From an uncultured Flammeovirgaceae bacterium (lineage in GTDB: Bacteria > Bacteroidota > Bacteroidia > Cytophagales > Cyclobacteriaceae): a stretch of DNA of 42,957 nucleotides. The position numbers were made by a program, and so were the translations under genes. Positions 1 through 7,839 of the stretch are shown here, piece after piece (positions within the stretch are counted from its first letter, which is position 1; each line of letters begins with the position of its first letter). The stretch is taken from positions 1 through 42,957 of the forward strand of contig CAKZYJ010000525.1 in assembly GCA_937884755.1 (NCBI GenBank). The letters run 5' to 3'. The notes beneath the pieces were generated by a model. The model was not told the origin of the DNA, searched no databases, and worked only from the letters and a program-made list of their open reading frames with translations.

Positions 1-2
1 AC

Positions 3-1121
3 ATCTTAGTTGAGTCTTTTATGAACCTCAAAAGGAGTTGGGAGCACTATCAGATTAGTAAGTTGAAAGTGGGTCAGAAATATCAAGATAGGCGGGCTGG
101 CATTACTATAGAACCCATTCATCAACTACCGAATCTGTATTTTTTGTATGTAGAATCATATGGATCCTACTTCTATAAAAACAATAGTGGAAAAGAGGTT
201 TCATTTGAGATGTTGAGGGATTTTGAAAAAGATTTGACTGAGAATGGCTATAAATGTGTCTCTGCTTTTTCTGAGTCCACCACCATCGGTGGTCAATCAT
301 GGCTTACTTATAGTTCTATGTTATTCGGATATAGGATCGATAATAATACGCTCTTCGAGAACCATTTGAATGACGAGAACTTTCGCAAGAGCAAAGGTTT
401 ATTACAGCTTTTGAAATCAGTAGGCTATCATAATTATAACTTAAATCCAATTAATCCTATTGCTGGTTTGCATGTACCTTACGAAGAAATGCGTGCTATG
501 TACGCAATAGATACCTGGTTCTTGGCGGATGACATTGATTATGTAGGTGATCAATACGGATTCGGACAGTGTGCGCCTGACCAATACAGCTTAAACAAAG
601 CGATGGAGATGATCCAGCGCGACAGACAATCACCCTATACCTTATTTTACTTAACCAAAAACTCGCACTCACCATTTATCTCTCCTCCTTTTGTGGCTAA
701 TTGGAAGGACTTGAATAAATCAGGAGAAAAACAGCTGCATGTTCATAAAGGGTTTTTAAAAAATCCAAGATTTGAAGATTATCAGAATGCCATCAAGTAT
801 GAATTTGATACTATAAGTCAATTTATAGAGGACTATGGTAAACAGGAAGATATCTTCATTGTGGTGGGAGACCATCAGCCGCCGATCTTAGCCAATAAGG
901 AGCAGCATGGATTGACTACTCCGGTTCATATTATTAGTCGAAATGATAAATTCCTACTCGAATTCCACAAATATGGTTTTACAAAAAGTCTCATAGAAGC
1001 AAAAGACCCAACCATTAAACATGAGGCATTTTATTCTATATTTCTAAATGCTTTTGCGAATCAATTCACCAGCAACCCCAAAAACATACCTGAATATGAG
1101 CCCGAAGGAATTAAACTCTAA
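3..1121 (+). CDS. Sulfatase-fold membrane transferase (LtaS/phosphoglycerol transferase-like), 5'-truncated by the window edge
   Basis: This is the C-terminal catalytic part of an alkaline-phosphatase-superfamily transferase or sulfatase. Counting from the ATG at 21, it shows VESYG near residues 44-48, a Ser/Thr-rich nucleophile region STTIGGQSW near 86-94, TKNSHSPF near 212-219 and the metal-binding GDHQPP near 284. The reading frame stays open to the left edge, and no membrane helices are present, whereas relatives carry an N-terminal membrane domain. I therefore treat it as partial rather than as starting at 21. Relatives transfer phosphoglycerol or phosphoethanolamine to surface glycans or hydrolyse sulfate esters, and which applies here cannot be read. 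It overlaps the next gene, a phospholipid-type synthase, by 26 bases, which suggests co-translation. Confidence 0.75.
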   Translation: MLVESFMNLKRSWEHYQISKLKVGQKYQDRRAGITIEPIHQLPNLYFLYVESYGSYFYKNNSGKEVSFEMLRDFEKDLTENGYKCVSAFSESTTIGGQSWLTYSSMLFGYRIDNNTLFENHLNDENFRKSKGLLQLLKSVGYHNYNLNPINPIAGLHVPYEEMRAMYAIDTWFLADDIDYVGDQYGFGQCAPDQYSLNKAMEMIQRDRQSPYTLFYLTKNSHSPFISPPFVANWKDLNKSGEKQLHVHKGFLKNPRFEDYQNAIKYEFDTISQFIEDYGKQEDIFIVVGDHQPPILANKEQHGLTTPVHIISRNDKFLLEFHKYGFTKSLIEAKDPTIKHEAFYSIFLNAFANQFTSNPKNIPEYEPEGIKL

Positions 1122-1767
1122 TCGGCTATACAAAAATTGGCTGTTGCTTCACTCCATCCTCAACGTTTTGGGCGTAGGATATACCGTCTGGCAAGGAAGT
1201 ATCTTGCTTTGGCTGACTCTCAACATCTGTTCGTTTTCTTATTTTATCTCAAGAATGGGCGTATTTCTTATTGATTTTCCAGCTTTTGTAGGGTATGCCA
1301 ACTGGGTGACTTGTTTTCGGCTCTTGCTTCTTTTTACGCTGGGGTTTTTGCTGGAAGTGCTGAGCAATTACGTGCTCTTTTCTTTGTTTGCATTTGCCAT
1401 TGCCTTGGATGGACTGGACGGGTTTTTAGCCAGAAAATTCAAACATCACTCTGATTTTGGAGCAAGAATCGATATGGAAACCGATGCGTTCTTGGTCATG
1501 TTGCTTACGCTTCATCACGTGCTGGAGCAGACGATCCCACAGTGGATTCTTCTGCCTGGTTTGATGCGATTTTTTGTTGGGATTCTAACCTACTTTGTTG
1601 AATTCAGAGAGGGTACTTCGAAAATGTTCAGGCCCACCATTGCAGTGATATTTTTTGCGAGTCTCCTGTTGGCATTTGTGTTGCCCAATGATTGGACCTA
1701 CTACCTAATCAGTATGGCAGGGGTATTGATACTGCTATCGTTCGGGTTAGAAATAATTGGAAAATAA
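1096..1767 (+). CDS. CDP-alcohol phosphatidyltransferase family membrane protein
   Basis: The enzyme transfers a phosphatidyl or phospho-alcohol group from a CDP-activated donor to an acceptor alcohol in the membrane. The family signature D-G-x2-A-R-x8-G-x3-D-x3-D is complete, from DGFLAR through G and the two final aspartates. Several hydrophobic helices surround it, giving about 223 residues, normal for the family. An upstream ATG at 1048 is open in frame but would overlap the previous gene by 74 bases, so I prefer the ATG at 1096 (MSPKELNS). The acceptor (glycerol phosphate, inositol phosphate, ethanolamine or a sugar alcohol) cannot be decided. Its neighbour, a sulfatase-fold transferase, suggests a role in decorating a surface polymer. 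An insertion sequence lies directly downstream. Confidence 0.85.
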   Translation: MSPKELNSNRLYKNWLLLHSILNVLGVGYTVWQGSILLWLTLNICSFSYFISRMGVFLIDFPAFVGYANWVTCFRLLLLFTLGFLLEVLSNYVLFSLFAFAIALDGLDGFLARKFKHHSDFGARIDMETDAFLVMLLTLHHVLEQTIPQWILLPGLMRFFVGILTYFVEFREGTSKMFRPTIAVIFFASLLLAFVLPNDWTYYLISMAGVLILLSFGLEIIGK

Positions 1768-1874
1768 GAAAAATTTGAGAGACAATTTATTGTAGGTCTT
1801 AAAGCGTGTTTGAAAATATTATTTAAGAAAAATAGGTGTCAGTATCTTTGGGTAAAAAATCAAATTTCCTAGAG

Positions 1875-2606
1875 ATGAATAATTACCCAAGCGATTTAAC
1901 CGACACCCATTGGCAACTTATTGAAAAGATGTTTGATCCCCAAGAACGAAAACGCAAAAGAAAGCACAAACTACGGGAGATACTTAATGCCATATGGTAT
2001 GTAGTGAAAGGGGGTGTTCAATGGCGGATGTTACCTAAGGACTTTCCCAAGTGGCAGACCATTTATTGGCGGCCGCCGCTGCGGTATTATCAAAAGTGGC
2101 GAAAAAACGGCTTTTGGGCTTTATTGCACGATACGCTTAGTAAATTAGTACGTAGAAAAGTAGGGAAACACGATGCTCCTAGCGTAGGTATTTTTGATTC
2201 TCAAAGTGTCAAGACTACCGCTAGTGTCGGACAGCGAGGCTATGATATGGCTAAGTGCGTTAAGGGCAGGAAACGCCATCTGGTGGTAGATACGCTGGGA
2301 TTGATCTTAGCGGTTATCGTCCACCGAGCTGATATTGATGAGCGCCGAGGGGCTAAGTTTTTACTGCGACGACTCGCTCATCGCATATTTCAATTTAACC
2401 GTCTGAAGGTGTTCTTCGCTGACCAAGGCTATGGCGGCGATAAGATGAAAGAATGGGTACGCAGAACATTTCGTCATTTGGGCTGGACGTTACAGACGGT
2501 GGCCGCGCCATTGTCAAGAAAATCCATCCCAAGAAATTTGAAGTATTGCCAAAACGATGGATTGTTGAAAGAACGTTTGGCTGGTTCAATAATTACCGCA
2601 GGTTAG
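1875..2606 (+). CDS. IS5-family transposase, N-terminal frame
   Basis: This is the first part of the transposase: an N-terminal region typical of IS5 relatives ([26 protein letters not shown]) followed by the first two acidic residues of the catalytic triad, in [12 protein letters not shown] and FADQGYGG. The third acidic residue (VERTFGWF) lies in another frame at 2453-2692, shifted by -1. After about residue 205 this frame reads into unrelated sequence and stops at 2606. I start it at ATG 1875 (MNNYPSD), the conserved start of relatives, although the frame is open back to 1836. A functional enzyme would need a -1 frameshift or repair of an indel. No canonical A6G slippery run is visible; the nearest candidate is A-rich sequence around 2516-2523. 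Confidence 0.8.
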   Translation: MNNYPSDLTDTHWQLIEKMFDPQERKRKRKHKLREILNAIWYVVKGGVQWRMLPKDFPKWQTIYWRPPLRYYQKWRKNGFWALLHDTLSKLVRRKVGKHDAPSVGIFDSQSVKTTASVGQRGYDMAKCVKGRKRHLVVDTLGLILAVIVHRADIDERRGAKFLLRRLAHRIFQFNRLKVFFADQGYGGDKMKEWVRRTFRHLGWTLQTVAAPLSRKSIPRNLKYCQNDGLLKERLAGSIITAG

Positions 2607-2692
2607 ATAAAGACTATGAGTATTATCTTAAAAACTCAGAGACGATCATTCAGCTAGCGATGATTCAACTCATGCTTAACAGACTTGATTAG
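2453..2692 (+). CDS. IS5-family transposase, C-terminal frame
   Basis: This frame encodes the C-terminal third of the same transposase, including the conserved [17 protein letters not shown] block with the catalytic glutamate and the NRLD tail. It overlaps the upstream frame by 154 bases and is in the -1 frame relative to it. Homology to relatives starts around LDVTDGG, so the natural switch is expected between about 2480 and 2525. It is probably not translated on its own. It is either the product of programmed -1 frameshifting or the downstream half of a gene broken by a one-base indel; the sequence alone does not decide. Confidence 0.75.
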   Translation: MGTQNISSFGLDVTDGGRAIVKKIHPKKFEVLPKRWIVERTFGWFNNYRRLDKDYEYYLKNSETIIQLAMIQLMLNRLD

Positions 2693-2714
2693 ATATTTTC
2701 AAACACGCTCTTAG

Positions 2715-2834
2715 AATTCAAATTCAAGAGGGAATTGTGTCATTAAAGAAAGATGTAGCTTGAAAGACTATCTGAAAAGACTTTACCAAGCAAAAGATCA
2801 ATTCCATTCCATGCACCCAGAGTTTAAATTGTAA
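2715..2834 (+). pseudogene. Possible remnant of a coding region right of the IS element
   Basis: The 39 codons from 2715 to the TAA at 2832 read like a protein C-terminus (LKDYLKRLY, AKDQFHSMHPEFKL). No start codon in a sensible context is present, and a TAG lies directly upstream, also when the IS is removed in silico. It may be the tail of a gene lost by deletion or rearrangement around the insertion site. It is too short to assign a family, so this is a weak call. Confidence 0.25.
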
Positions 2835-2842
2835 AGAAGTAT

Positions 2843-4309
2843 TTGAAACCTATAAGTAAGAACCCTAAAGTACAAAAACCGATACAGGCAGTCATCCTTT
2901 TTCCTGTACTTACCATATTGCCTGCAATGGCAGGTATTTTTTTGATTCCTATCTATTTAAAAGAATTAAGTCCGAAAGAGTATGGTATACTCTCCTTGCT
3001 CAATGTTTTGGGGTCGTTTTATTCAACAATAGCTATACTTCAATTAAACGTCGCTGCGTCTATAAGTTATTTTGATTACGTACAAGACCAGCACAAGCTA
3101 AAGAAATATAAATCATCGCTTTTTTCTGCTTCCTTCATAATAGCCACAAGTACATTTTTCTTGTTTACAATCCTGGGGTTACTTTTATTTCCTTACTTAA
3201 CCAAAACCAATGAAATTCCTTTTGTGCCCCTTGGCATGATTGTTCTATTGACGCAATATTTGACTCAGCTTAAATCTATCCACTTCCTATTTATAAAAAA
3301 TGAATATCGTCTACTAGAATTTTCAACGTATTCAATACTTCTTTTAGTTATAAGCATTGCTACTCAATACTACTTAATTGTTGTAGAAAAGTTAGGGGTT
3401 TTAGGTTCTGTATCAGGGCAATTGATGGGTAATTTAATTGTTACGGGGATTGTTTTGATTTTGCAAAGAAAGCTATTTGATGCTAAGCCTAACATTCAAT
3501 ACATCTCTTCATCACTTAAACTCTCAGTTCCTTTTATTCCCATCACATTGATGGCTTGGGTTTTCAATGCTGGAGATAAGATACTCGTTGAAAGACTAAC
3601 AGACCTAGCCACAGTTGGTAGCTATGCTGTACTAACTAGTCTTCTTTTATTAGCAGAAAATGTATTCAACTCTTTGATTAATGCATTCAGACCAAAGATT
3701 TTTGAGAGCTTCAATGTATTAGGAAAACAGGAGATTGAGAATGTTGGTCGACTGATTAGGCTTTATTTACTTTTAGCACTTTTAGTCCTCTCCGGAGTTA
3801 TCTTAATTGGAAGTAACCTTAGTTTAATTACCCAAAACCTGAAATATCTTTCATTAGTGCCACTATTTACGCTAGGAGCATTGACCCTGATACCTCGAGT
3901 TGTGGTTAGAGTATATTCTCTTCAACTATTGTACGTAAAAAAAACCAGGCTAATAGCGATGATCACACTCATCTCGATGGCCATTTTAATACTAAGTCTT
4001 GTATTACTTGTTCCGGTTTTTGGAATTGCAGGAGCTCTTTATTCCATAGGAATTTCTAATTCTATCAGATTTTTAATGTTCTATCACTATGCAAAAAGAG
4101 AATTTCCAATCTTAAATGGATTTACGAAGTATGCTTTATACGTCATTTTGGGTTTCGTATCTATTTTAGGGCTTGCATATCTAAGCTATCAGACTGGTTT
4201 ATATGCTATCAGTACTTATGGAGCGATTCAATTCTCTGCGGTGGCTATCTACTTAGTATGTATCTTTTTAAAAAACATGCATGCATATAAGCATATAAAA
4301 AAACAATGA
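2843..4309 (+). CDS. Wzx-like polysaccharide flippase (MOP superfamily)
   Basis: This is a polytopic membrane protein of 488 residues with about 12-14 hydrophobic helices and the architecture of oligosaccharide flippases, which move lipid-linked repeat units to the periplasmic face. Family-like stretches are AGIFLIPIYLKELSPKEYG near the N-terminus and MAWVFNAGDKILVERLTD in the middle. The start is a TTG codon (LKPISKNPK read from Met). The next in-frame ATG would cut into the first helix, so TTG is the better choice. It lies among sulfotransferase and glycosyltransferase genes, which fits export of a surface glycan. The substrate is unknown. Confidence 0.88.
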   Translation: MKPISKNPKVQKPIQAVILFPVLTILPAMAGIFLIPIYLKELSPKEYGILSLLNVLGSFYSTIAILQLNVAASISYFDYVQDQHKLKKYKSSLFSASFIIATSTFFLFTILGLLLFPYLTKTNEIPFVPLGMIVLLTQYLTQLKSIHFLFIKNEYRLLEFSTYSILLLVISIATQYYLIVVEKLGVLGSVSGQLMGNLIVTGIVLILQRKLFDAKPNIQYISSSLKLSVPFIPITLMAWVFNAGDKILVERLTDLATVGSYAVLTSLLLLAENVFNSLINAFRPKIFESFNVLGKQEIENVGRLIRLYLLLALLVLSGVILIGSNLSLITQNLKYLSLVPLFTLGALTLIPRVVVRVYSLQLLYVKKTRLIAMITLISMAILILSLVLLVPVFGIAGALYSIGISNSIRFLMFYHYAKREFPILNGFTKYALYVILGFVSILGLAYLSYQTGLYAISTYGAIQFSAVAIYLVCIFLKNMHAYKHIKKQ

Positions 4310-4319
4310 ATTATTTCAG

Positions 4320-4364
4320 GTGTAATGGTATAGTCGCTGGATTTTCAGCGCTTATTTGTTACAC
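4320..4364 (+). other. Nested inverted repeat between flippase and sulfotransferase genes
   Basis: GTGTAA at 4320-4325 pairs with TTACAC at 4359-4364. Inside it CGCTG at 4335-4339 pairs with CAGCG at 4346-4350 around a six-base loop, and the inner stem extends by AG/CT past one bulged T. A T-rich stretch (TTATTTG) sits in the right arm. It could be a weak terminator or RNA processing hairpin after the flippase gene, or part of the leader of the sulfotransferase gene starting at 4382. Confidence 0.35.
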
Positions 4365-4381
4365 GAACTAAAATTATTCAA

Positions 4382-5359
4382 GTGACAAAATCCTACTTTA
4401 TAAGAATTAAGGAGTACATAAAACTTCAAAGAATCAAGTTAATTGAATCAAGGCGAAGTATTGAAGATGATTTCAATGGACGTGTGATGTGTTTGTTTTC
4501 CAGTCCAAGAGGTGGATCTACCTGGTTGTTGGAGGCCTTGAATAACATGGGTGAATTCGTTCCGATCAACGAACCTTTTTTCCAGGGGAAACTTCGAACA
4601 GATGGTATTATGCCGTCCTTCTCTACAGGAAGGCCCTATCTCAATGAACTGAACTTCTGGTTTCATCAGCCACTAGCAGAGGGATATAAATCAGTTGAAG
4701 AAGAGGTAGTCTTCAGAAGGCTCTTTTCAGGAAAGTACTTGCATCCTGATCTTACACGCTATTCATCCATAGACCAACTCAGGAATGCTAAGCGCTTTTT
4801 GGTGAAGTTTTGCTATGGCAATTTAATGCTACCTTGGATAGTAGAAAATTTCAACGTTGCAGCCATTTGCTTAATTAGACATCCATGTGCGGTAATCGCA
4901 TCGCAACTCAATGTCAAAGGAGCTTTTGATCATATCATAGCATGTCCCAAGTTTGATTTTCCAGCCTTTTTCAACGTGGAATATTTCAGTCAGTTCGATC
5001 CAATCCTTCGCAATATATCTAGCCCAGAAGGCATATTAGCGGCTATATGGAGTATGACAGTAAAGCATGTCGTCGAGCACCCTGCTAATAACCTAAAGTG
5101 GCATACATTAAAATATGAAGATCTGCTGAGAGACCCTGCCGTTGAACTCAATAAAATAGTGACCCGATATCCTGAATTTGAGTGGTCAGGGGCAACGGTT
5201 GATGCTAATATTCCCAGTCAATCAACGCTCGATCCAAAATTGGAAAGTTACTTACTTAATAACTCCCAAGAAACAAAGTGGAAAAGCCAACTGACCATTA
5301 AACAAATTGATAATATTTTTGAGGTAGTAGACTCGTTTGGTGTGATAATCTACAATTGA
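4382..5359 (+). CDS. PAPS-dependent sulfotransferase family protein
   Basis: It likely transfers sulfate from PAPS to a carbohydrate hydroxyl in the cytoplasm. The 5'-phosphosulfate loop is visible as SSPRGGSTWL at residues 40-49. The 3'-phosphate element is RHPCAVIASQL near residue 166, and LKYEDLLRDP near 238 is a typical C-terminal sulfotransferase block. Its 325 residues are within the usual range. The start is GTG at 4382; the first in-frame ATG (in RVMCLF) would leave almost nothing before the loop. It sits between a flippase and a DUF6625 glycosyltransferase, so the acceptor is most likely the exported glycan or its precursor. Confidence 0.85.
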   Translation: MTKSYFIRIKEYIKLQRIKLIESRRSIEDDFNGRVMCLFSSPRGGSTWLLEALNNMGEFVPINEPFFQGKLRTDGIMPSFSTGRPYLNELNFWFHQPLAEGYKSVEEEVVFRRLFSGKYLHPDLTRYSSIDQLRNAKRFLVKFCYGNLMLPWIVENFNVAAICLIRHPCAVIASQLNVKGAFDHIIACPKFDFPAFFNVEYFSQFDPILRNISSPEGILAAIWSMTVKHVVEHPANNLKWHTLKYEDLLRDPAVELNKIVTRYPEFEWSGATVDANIPSQSTLDPKLESYLLNNSQETKWKSQLTIKQIDNIFEVVDSFGVIIYN

Positions 5360-5393
5360 TTTTTTGCATGTTCGATCAAAGAAATCATGTGGT

Positions 5394-6347
5394 ATGAGCA
5401 GGAAAGTAGCACTTATTCTTCCTTACTACGGACAGTATCCCATCTGGATAGATGCCTTTTTACGATCTTGTGCGTACAATCCTTCCTTGACTTGGCTAAT
5501 CTTCTCGGATCTGGAGAAGCCCAAGTACCAGCCCGATAATGTTCAGTTTTTTCACCTGGAAAAGCAAGCATTGTCTGTGCTGATTAAGCAAAAAACCGGG
5601 ATACATCACGCATTAGAAAATCCCCATAAGCTATGCGATTTTAAGCCGTTGTACGGACATATATTCGAGGATTATCTTGTCGATTATCAATTCTGGGGAC
5701 ATTGCGACATGGATATCATTTGGGGAGAGATGGATCGCTTTCTGCTAAAGATTGGCTTTGAGCAATTTGATCTCGTTTCCTCAAGGTCCCATGCCATCAG
5801 CGGCCATTTTACGCTATACAGAAATATAGAAGCACTAAAGGTACTTTATCAATCAGTTCCACGCTATCACAAGGCTTTTACCGAACCTAATTACCAGGGA
5901 TTTGATGAGGGTTTTTATTCCTACCATATATTTAATGAAGTAAAAAGTGGACGATTGAATATAAAGCCCTATTGGGAAAAACGGAATTGTATCGATAGAG
6001 GTGAATTACATAGACATCCTGGTATCTGGATTTGGGAGAAGGGTAAAATACATAATCGCTGGGGGGGTAAGGGAAATTACTTACACCTCATTGATTGGAA
6101 AAAGACACTAAGAGAGGTCAATCTCGGTAACCCTGAGCAACTGAACCGATTTAGTATATCCGAATTCGGCCTATGGAAAGGCAGGATTCCCTGGCAATAT
6201 CAACGCAGGTTATTTTTTCGATGGGGCTTCCGAAAGAAGTATCAGCGTTGGAAAAATTGCTTAAAGACTTTCAGGAAATACCAGCTATTTCATACTAAGC
6301 ATGAAAAAAATGCGAATGTACCTGAGGGATATAAAACATTAAAGTGA
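5394..6347 (+). CDS. DUF6625-type glycosyltransferase-like protein
   Basis: The protein of 317 residues matches the pattern I know from DUF6625 family proteins in polysaccharide clusters: an N-terminal KVALILPYYGQYP strand, a central KLCDFKPLYGHIFEDYL block and GHCDMDIIWG with a DxD motif that would hold the metal and nucleotide-sugar. It is probably a GT-A fold transferase, with donor and acceptor unknown. An upstream TTG at 5364 is open in frame, but the ATG at 5394 (MSRKVAL) fits the start of the first strand. Its stop lies 6 bases before the FkbM remnant, so the two were likely one transcription unit. Confidence 0.8.
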   Translation: MSRKVALILPYYGQYPIWIDAFLRSCAYNPSLTWLIFSDLEKPKYQPDNVQFFHLEKQALSVLIKQKTGIHHALENPHKLCDFKPLYGHIFEDYLVDYQFWGHCDMDIIWGEMDRFLLKIGFEQFDLVSSRSHAISGHFTLYRNIEALKVLYQSVPRYHKAFTEPNYQGFDEGFYSYHIFNEVKSGRLNIKPYWEKRNCIDRGELHRHPGIWIWEKGKIHNRWGGKGNYLHLIDWKKTLREVNLGNPEQLNRFSISEFGLWKGRIPWQYQRRLFFRWGFRKKYQRWKNCLKTFRKYQLFHTKHEKNANVPEGYKTLK

Positions 6348-6353
6348 ATTCTT

Positions 6354-6737
6354 ATGATCAAGCGTTTTAAAAAGTTGGTCAAATCCTTGTGGATAAATAA
6401 GAAGAACAAATACAAAAATGCTACTTATTGGATAGAAAAGTACCTCTCAGGAGATCGGAGTTATATCATTCAAATTGTTGCTAACGACAGGGGGAGTTGC
6501 GATCCTCTATTTGATATGGCACAAAAGCATGAAAATTGGAAGCTATTACTGGTGGAACCTGTAGCGCATTTACTCGATCAGTTGAAAAAAAATTATGGTA
6601 ATACTGCAACTCAGCTTCTAAATTTGTACGAAATTAACCATTCTGATGCGCTGCTATCAGAAGCATAAGGCTACGATTGATTAATTCTAAAACAACTTGA
6701 TTTAGAAAAGCACCTCCCAAAGAGATGTTGTGCATAG
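6354..6737 (+). pseudogene. Decayed FkbM-family methyltransferase
   Basis: The first 104 codons match the N-terminus of FkbM methyltransferases: YIIQIVANDRGSCDPLF stands where families have an IG.NDG-type SAM loop, then LLLVEPVAHLLDQL and KNYGNT. The frame ends in TAA at 6666. Directly behind it and in the same frame, 6669-6722 reads GYD-stop-LILKQLDLEKHLPK, resembling the family's C-terminal EGYD block, with TGA standing where relatives often have TGG (W). Around 100 central codons are missing, and the SAM loop itself is altered. I therefore call this a pseudogene with an internal deletion and two stops. It lies between a glycosyltransferase and a sulfotransferase gene. Confidence 0.75.
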
Positions 6738-6772
6738 ATGCAAGACCAAAAAGCGAAATAAAAAATGATGTG

Positions 6773-7522
6773 ATGATTCGAATACATTCTTCTTTCCATA
6801 AGTGCCTAACCATGTATTTTCTCCGAACTGCTAATGCTGCTCTTAACACATTTGCTTTTTCGAGGAAGAAAGAATACGAACACTTTGAGAGTATACAAGG
6901 ATTATTTTATAATAAAATGAGTCAATATTATCTTTGTTCCATTAACAGTTTTGCTCCTGATATTGAAAAAATAAATGGAGACTTTCGCATAAGTAGGTTT
7001 GTAAGAGATCCTCGTGATCTTATTGTATCTGGATATTTTTATCATAAAAAAGGAGCAGAACCTTGGTTTCGATTCAAAGGTCCTACTGAGGAGTATTGGG
7101 CAGCAATTAATGGACATGTACCTGTAGGTCTTCCACCTGAAGATTCTTTTGCAGAATATCTTAATAAACTAGATCAATCTCATGGCTTAATGCAGGAAAT
7201 AGAATTTCGAAAATATCATTTGGAAAGTTTTAGGCAATGGCCGGAAGATCCGCGGATAAAAATATTTAAATATGAGGATATAATTTCAGATCAGGTTGGA
7301 GCTTTTTCTGAAATACTTAAGCATTTCCAAATCAAAAAATGGAAAAAAAAGAAATTATTGTTTTTTGCCAAGAAATATGCATTACAAAACAGAAAAAGGG
7401 ATAAACACATCAGAGATCCAAAAGCTGGTCAATGGAGAAAATATTTTACGCCTGAAATGAATAAGGATTTTATTCAGAAATATGGAGACATCCTTGAACA
7501 ATACAACTATCCTAAACAATAA
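6773..7522 (+). CDS. Second sulfotransferase domain protein
   Basis: This protein has about 249 residues with a sulfotransferase outline. HSSFHKCLTMYF at the N-terminus stands where the PAPS 5'-phosphosulfate loop belongs. RFVRDPRDLIVSGYFYH is a clear 3'-phosphate binding motif, and AGQWRKYFTPEMNKDF matches the usual C-terminal GxW...FT block. The frame is open back to ATG 6725, but that segment overlaps the remnant of the FkbM gene, so ATG 6773 (MIRIHSSF) is preferred. The coding sequence is notably AT-rich and lysine-rich compared with the housekeeping genes further right. An attC-like hairpin follows 55 bases after the stop, which raises the possibility that the gene arrived as a cassette. 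The acceptor is unknown. Confidence 0.8.
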   Translation: MIRIHSSFHKCLTMYFLRTANAALNTFAFSRKKEYEHFESIQGLFYNKMSQYYLCSINSFAPDIEKINGDFRISRFVRDPRDLIVSGYFYHKKGAEPWFRFKGPTEEYWAAINGHVPVGLPPEDSFAEYLNKLDQSHGLMQEIEFRKYHLESFRQWPEDPRIKIFKYEDIISDQVGAFSEILKHFQIKKWKKKKLLFFAKKYALQNRKRDKHIRDPKAGQWRKYFTPEMNKDFIQKYGDILEQYNYPKQ

Positions 7523-7839
7523 GCTAATTGGGTATTCATGTTTTTATTAAGTGGTTCTAAGTAGTAAAAAAGCTAATCGCTAACAAAAGCATACGCCCAT
7601 GTTCGGGATTCGCCTCACACGGTGCATAGCTGTGGCGTTGGGTTCTTCTACACAGACGGGCCACCGAGGCTCGGTGAAATTCTCGGTAGAATTCTCTAAT
7701 TTTCTGTCTACTTAATAAGCCAACCAAGTGAATCAAGATAATTAACTTTTGCTTTTGGTGCTTTAGCTCTACCTCTCAATAGTTTTTTATCAACAATGTA
7801 ACTATTTGCTACCTTTACTCAATCTGATGCGTTTGCCCT
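7523..7839. other. 317-base gap with structured DNA, no gene
   Basis: No coding region is supported here. The gap holds the attC-like hairpin (7579-7643), a short perfect stem CACCGA/TCGGTG at 7662-7667 and 7671-7676 with loop GGC, and two AATTCTC copies close by (around 7680-7697). A weak -7-like box TACCTTTA (one mismatch to TAnnTTTG) lies about 25 bases before the GTG of the next gene. The GC-rich left half contrasts with AT-rich surroundings. Confidence 0.5.
7579..7643 (+). repeat. attC-like integron recombination site (candidate)
   Basis: The segment folds like an attC site. CTAAC at 7580-7584 pairs with GTTGG at 7637-7641 (one T-G pair). After spacers of 3 and 5 bases, AGCATACGCC at 7588-7597 pairs with GGTGCATAGCT at 7621-7631, leaving one mismatch and one unpaired A (7628). 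The right end GTTGGGT equals the GTTRRRY core consensus. A 23-base apical loop separates the arms. Unequal arms with an unpaired base are typical of attC. The left core CGCTAAC fits RYYYAAC only partly. No integrase gene is in the window. It lies just after a sulfotransferase gene in the orientation expected of a cassette. It could instead be a phylum-specific hairpin repeat. Confidence 0.45.

Larger units (their letters stand above)
1802..2709 (+). mobile_element. IS5-family insertion sequence with terminal inverted repeats
   Basis: The element of about 908 bp is bounded by perfect 17-bp inverted repeats: AGCGTGTTTGAAAATAT at 1803-1819 and its reverse complement at 2693-2709. The tetranucleotide CTTA lies at 1798-1801 and again at 2710-2713, looking like a short target duplication. 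There is one extra A between the left copy and the left repeat. Inside is a DDE transposase split into two overlapping frames. The element sits between a phosphatidyltransferase gene and a flippase gene in a polysaccharide locus. Intact ends and a matching duplication suggest a fairly recent insertion. Confidence 0.88.

Noticed and set aside
1048-1095. Upstream ATG for the phosphatidyltransferase gene
   Set aside because: It would overlap the preceding gene by 74 bases, and the added residues have no family character.
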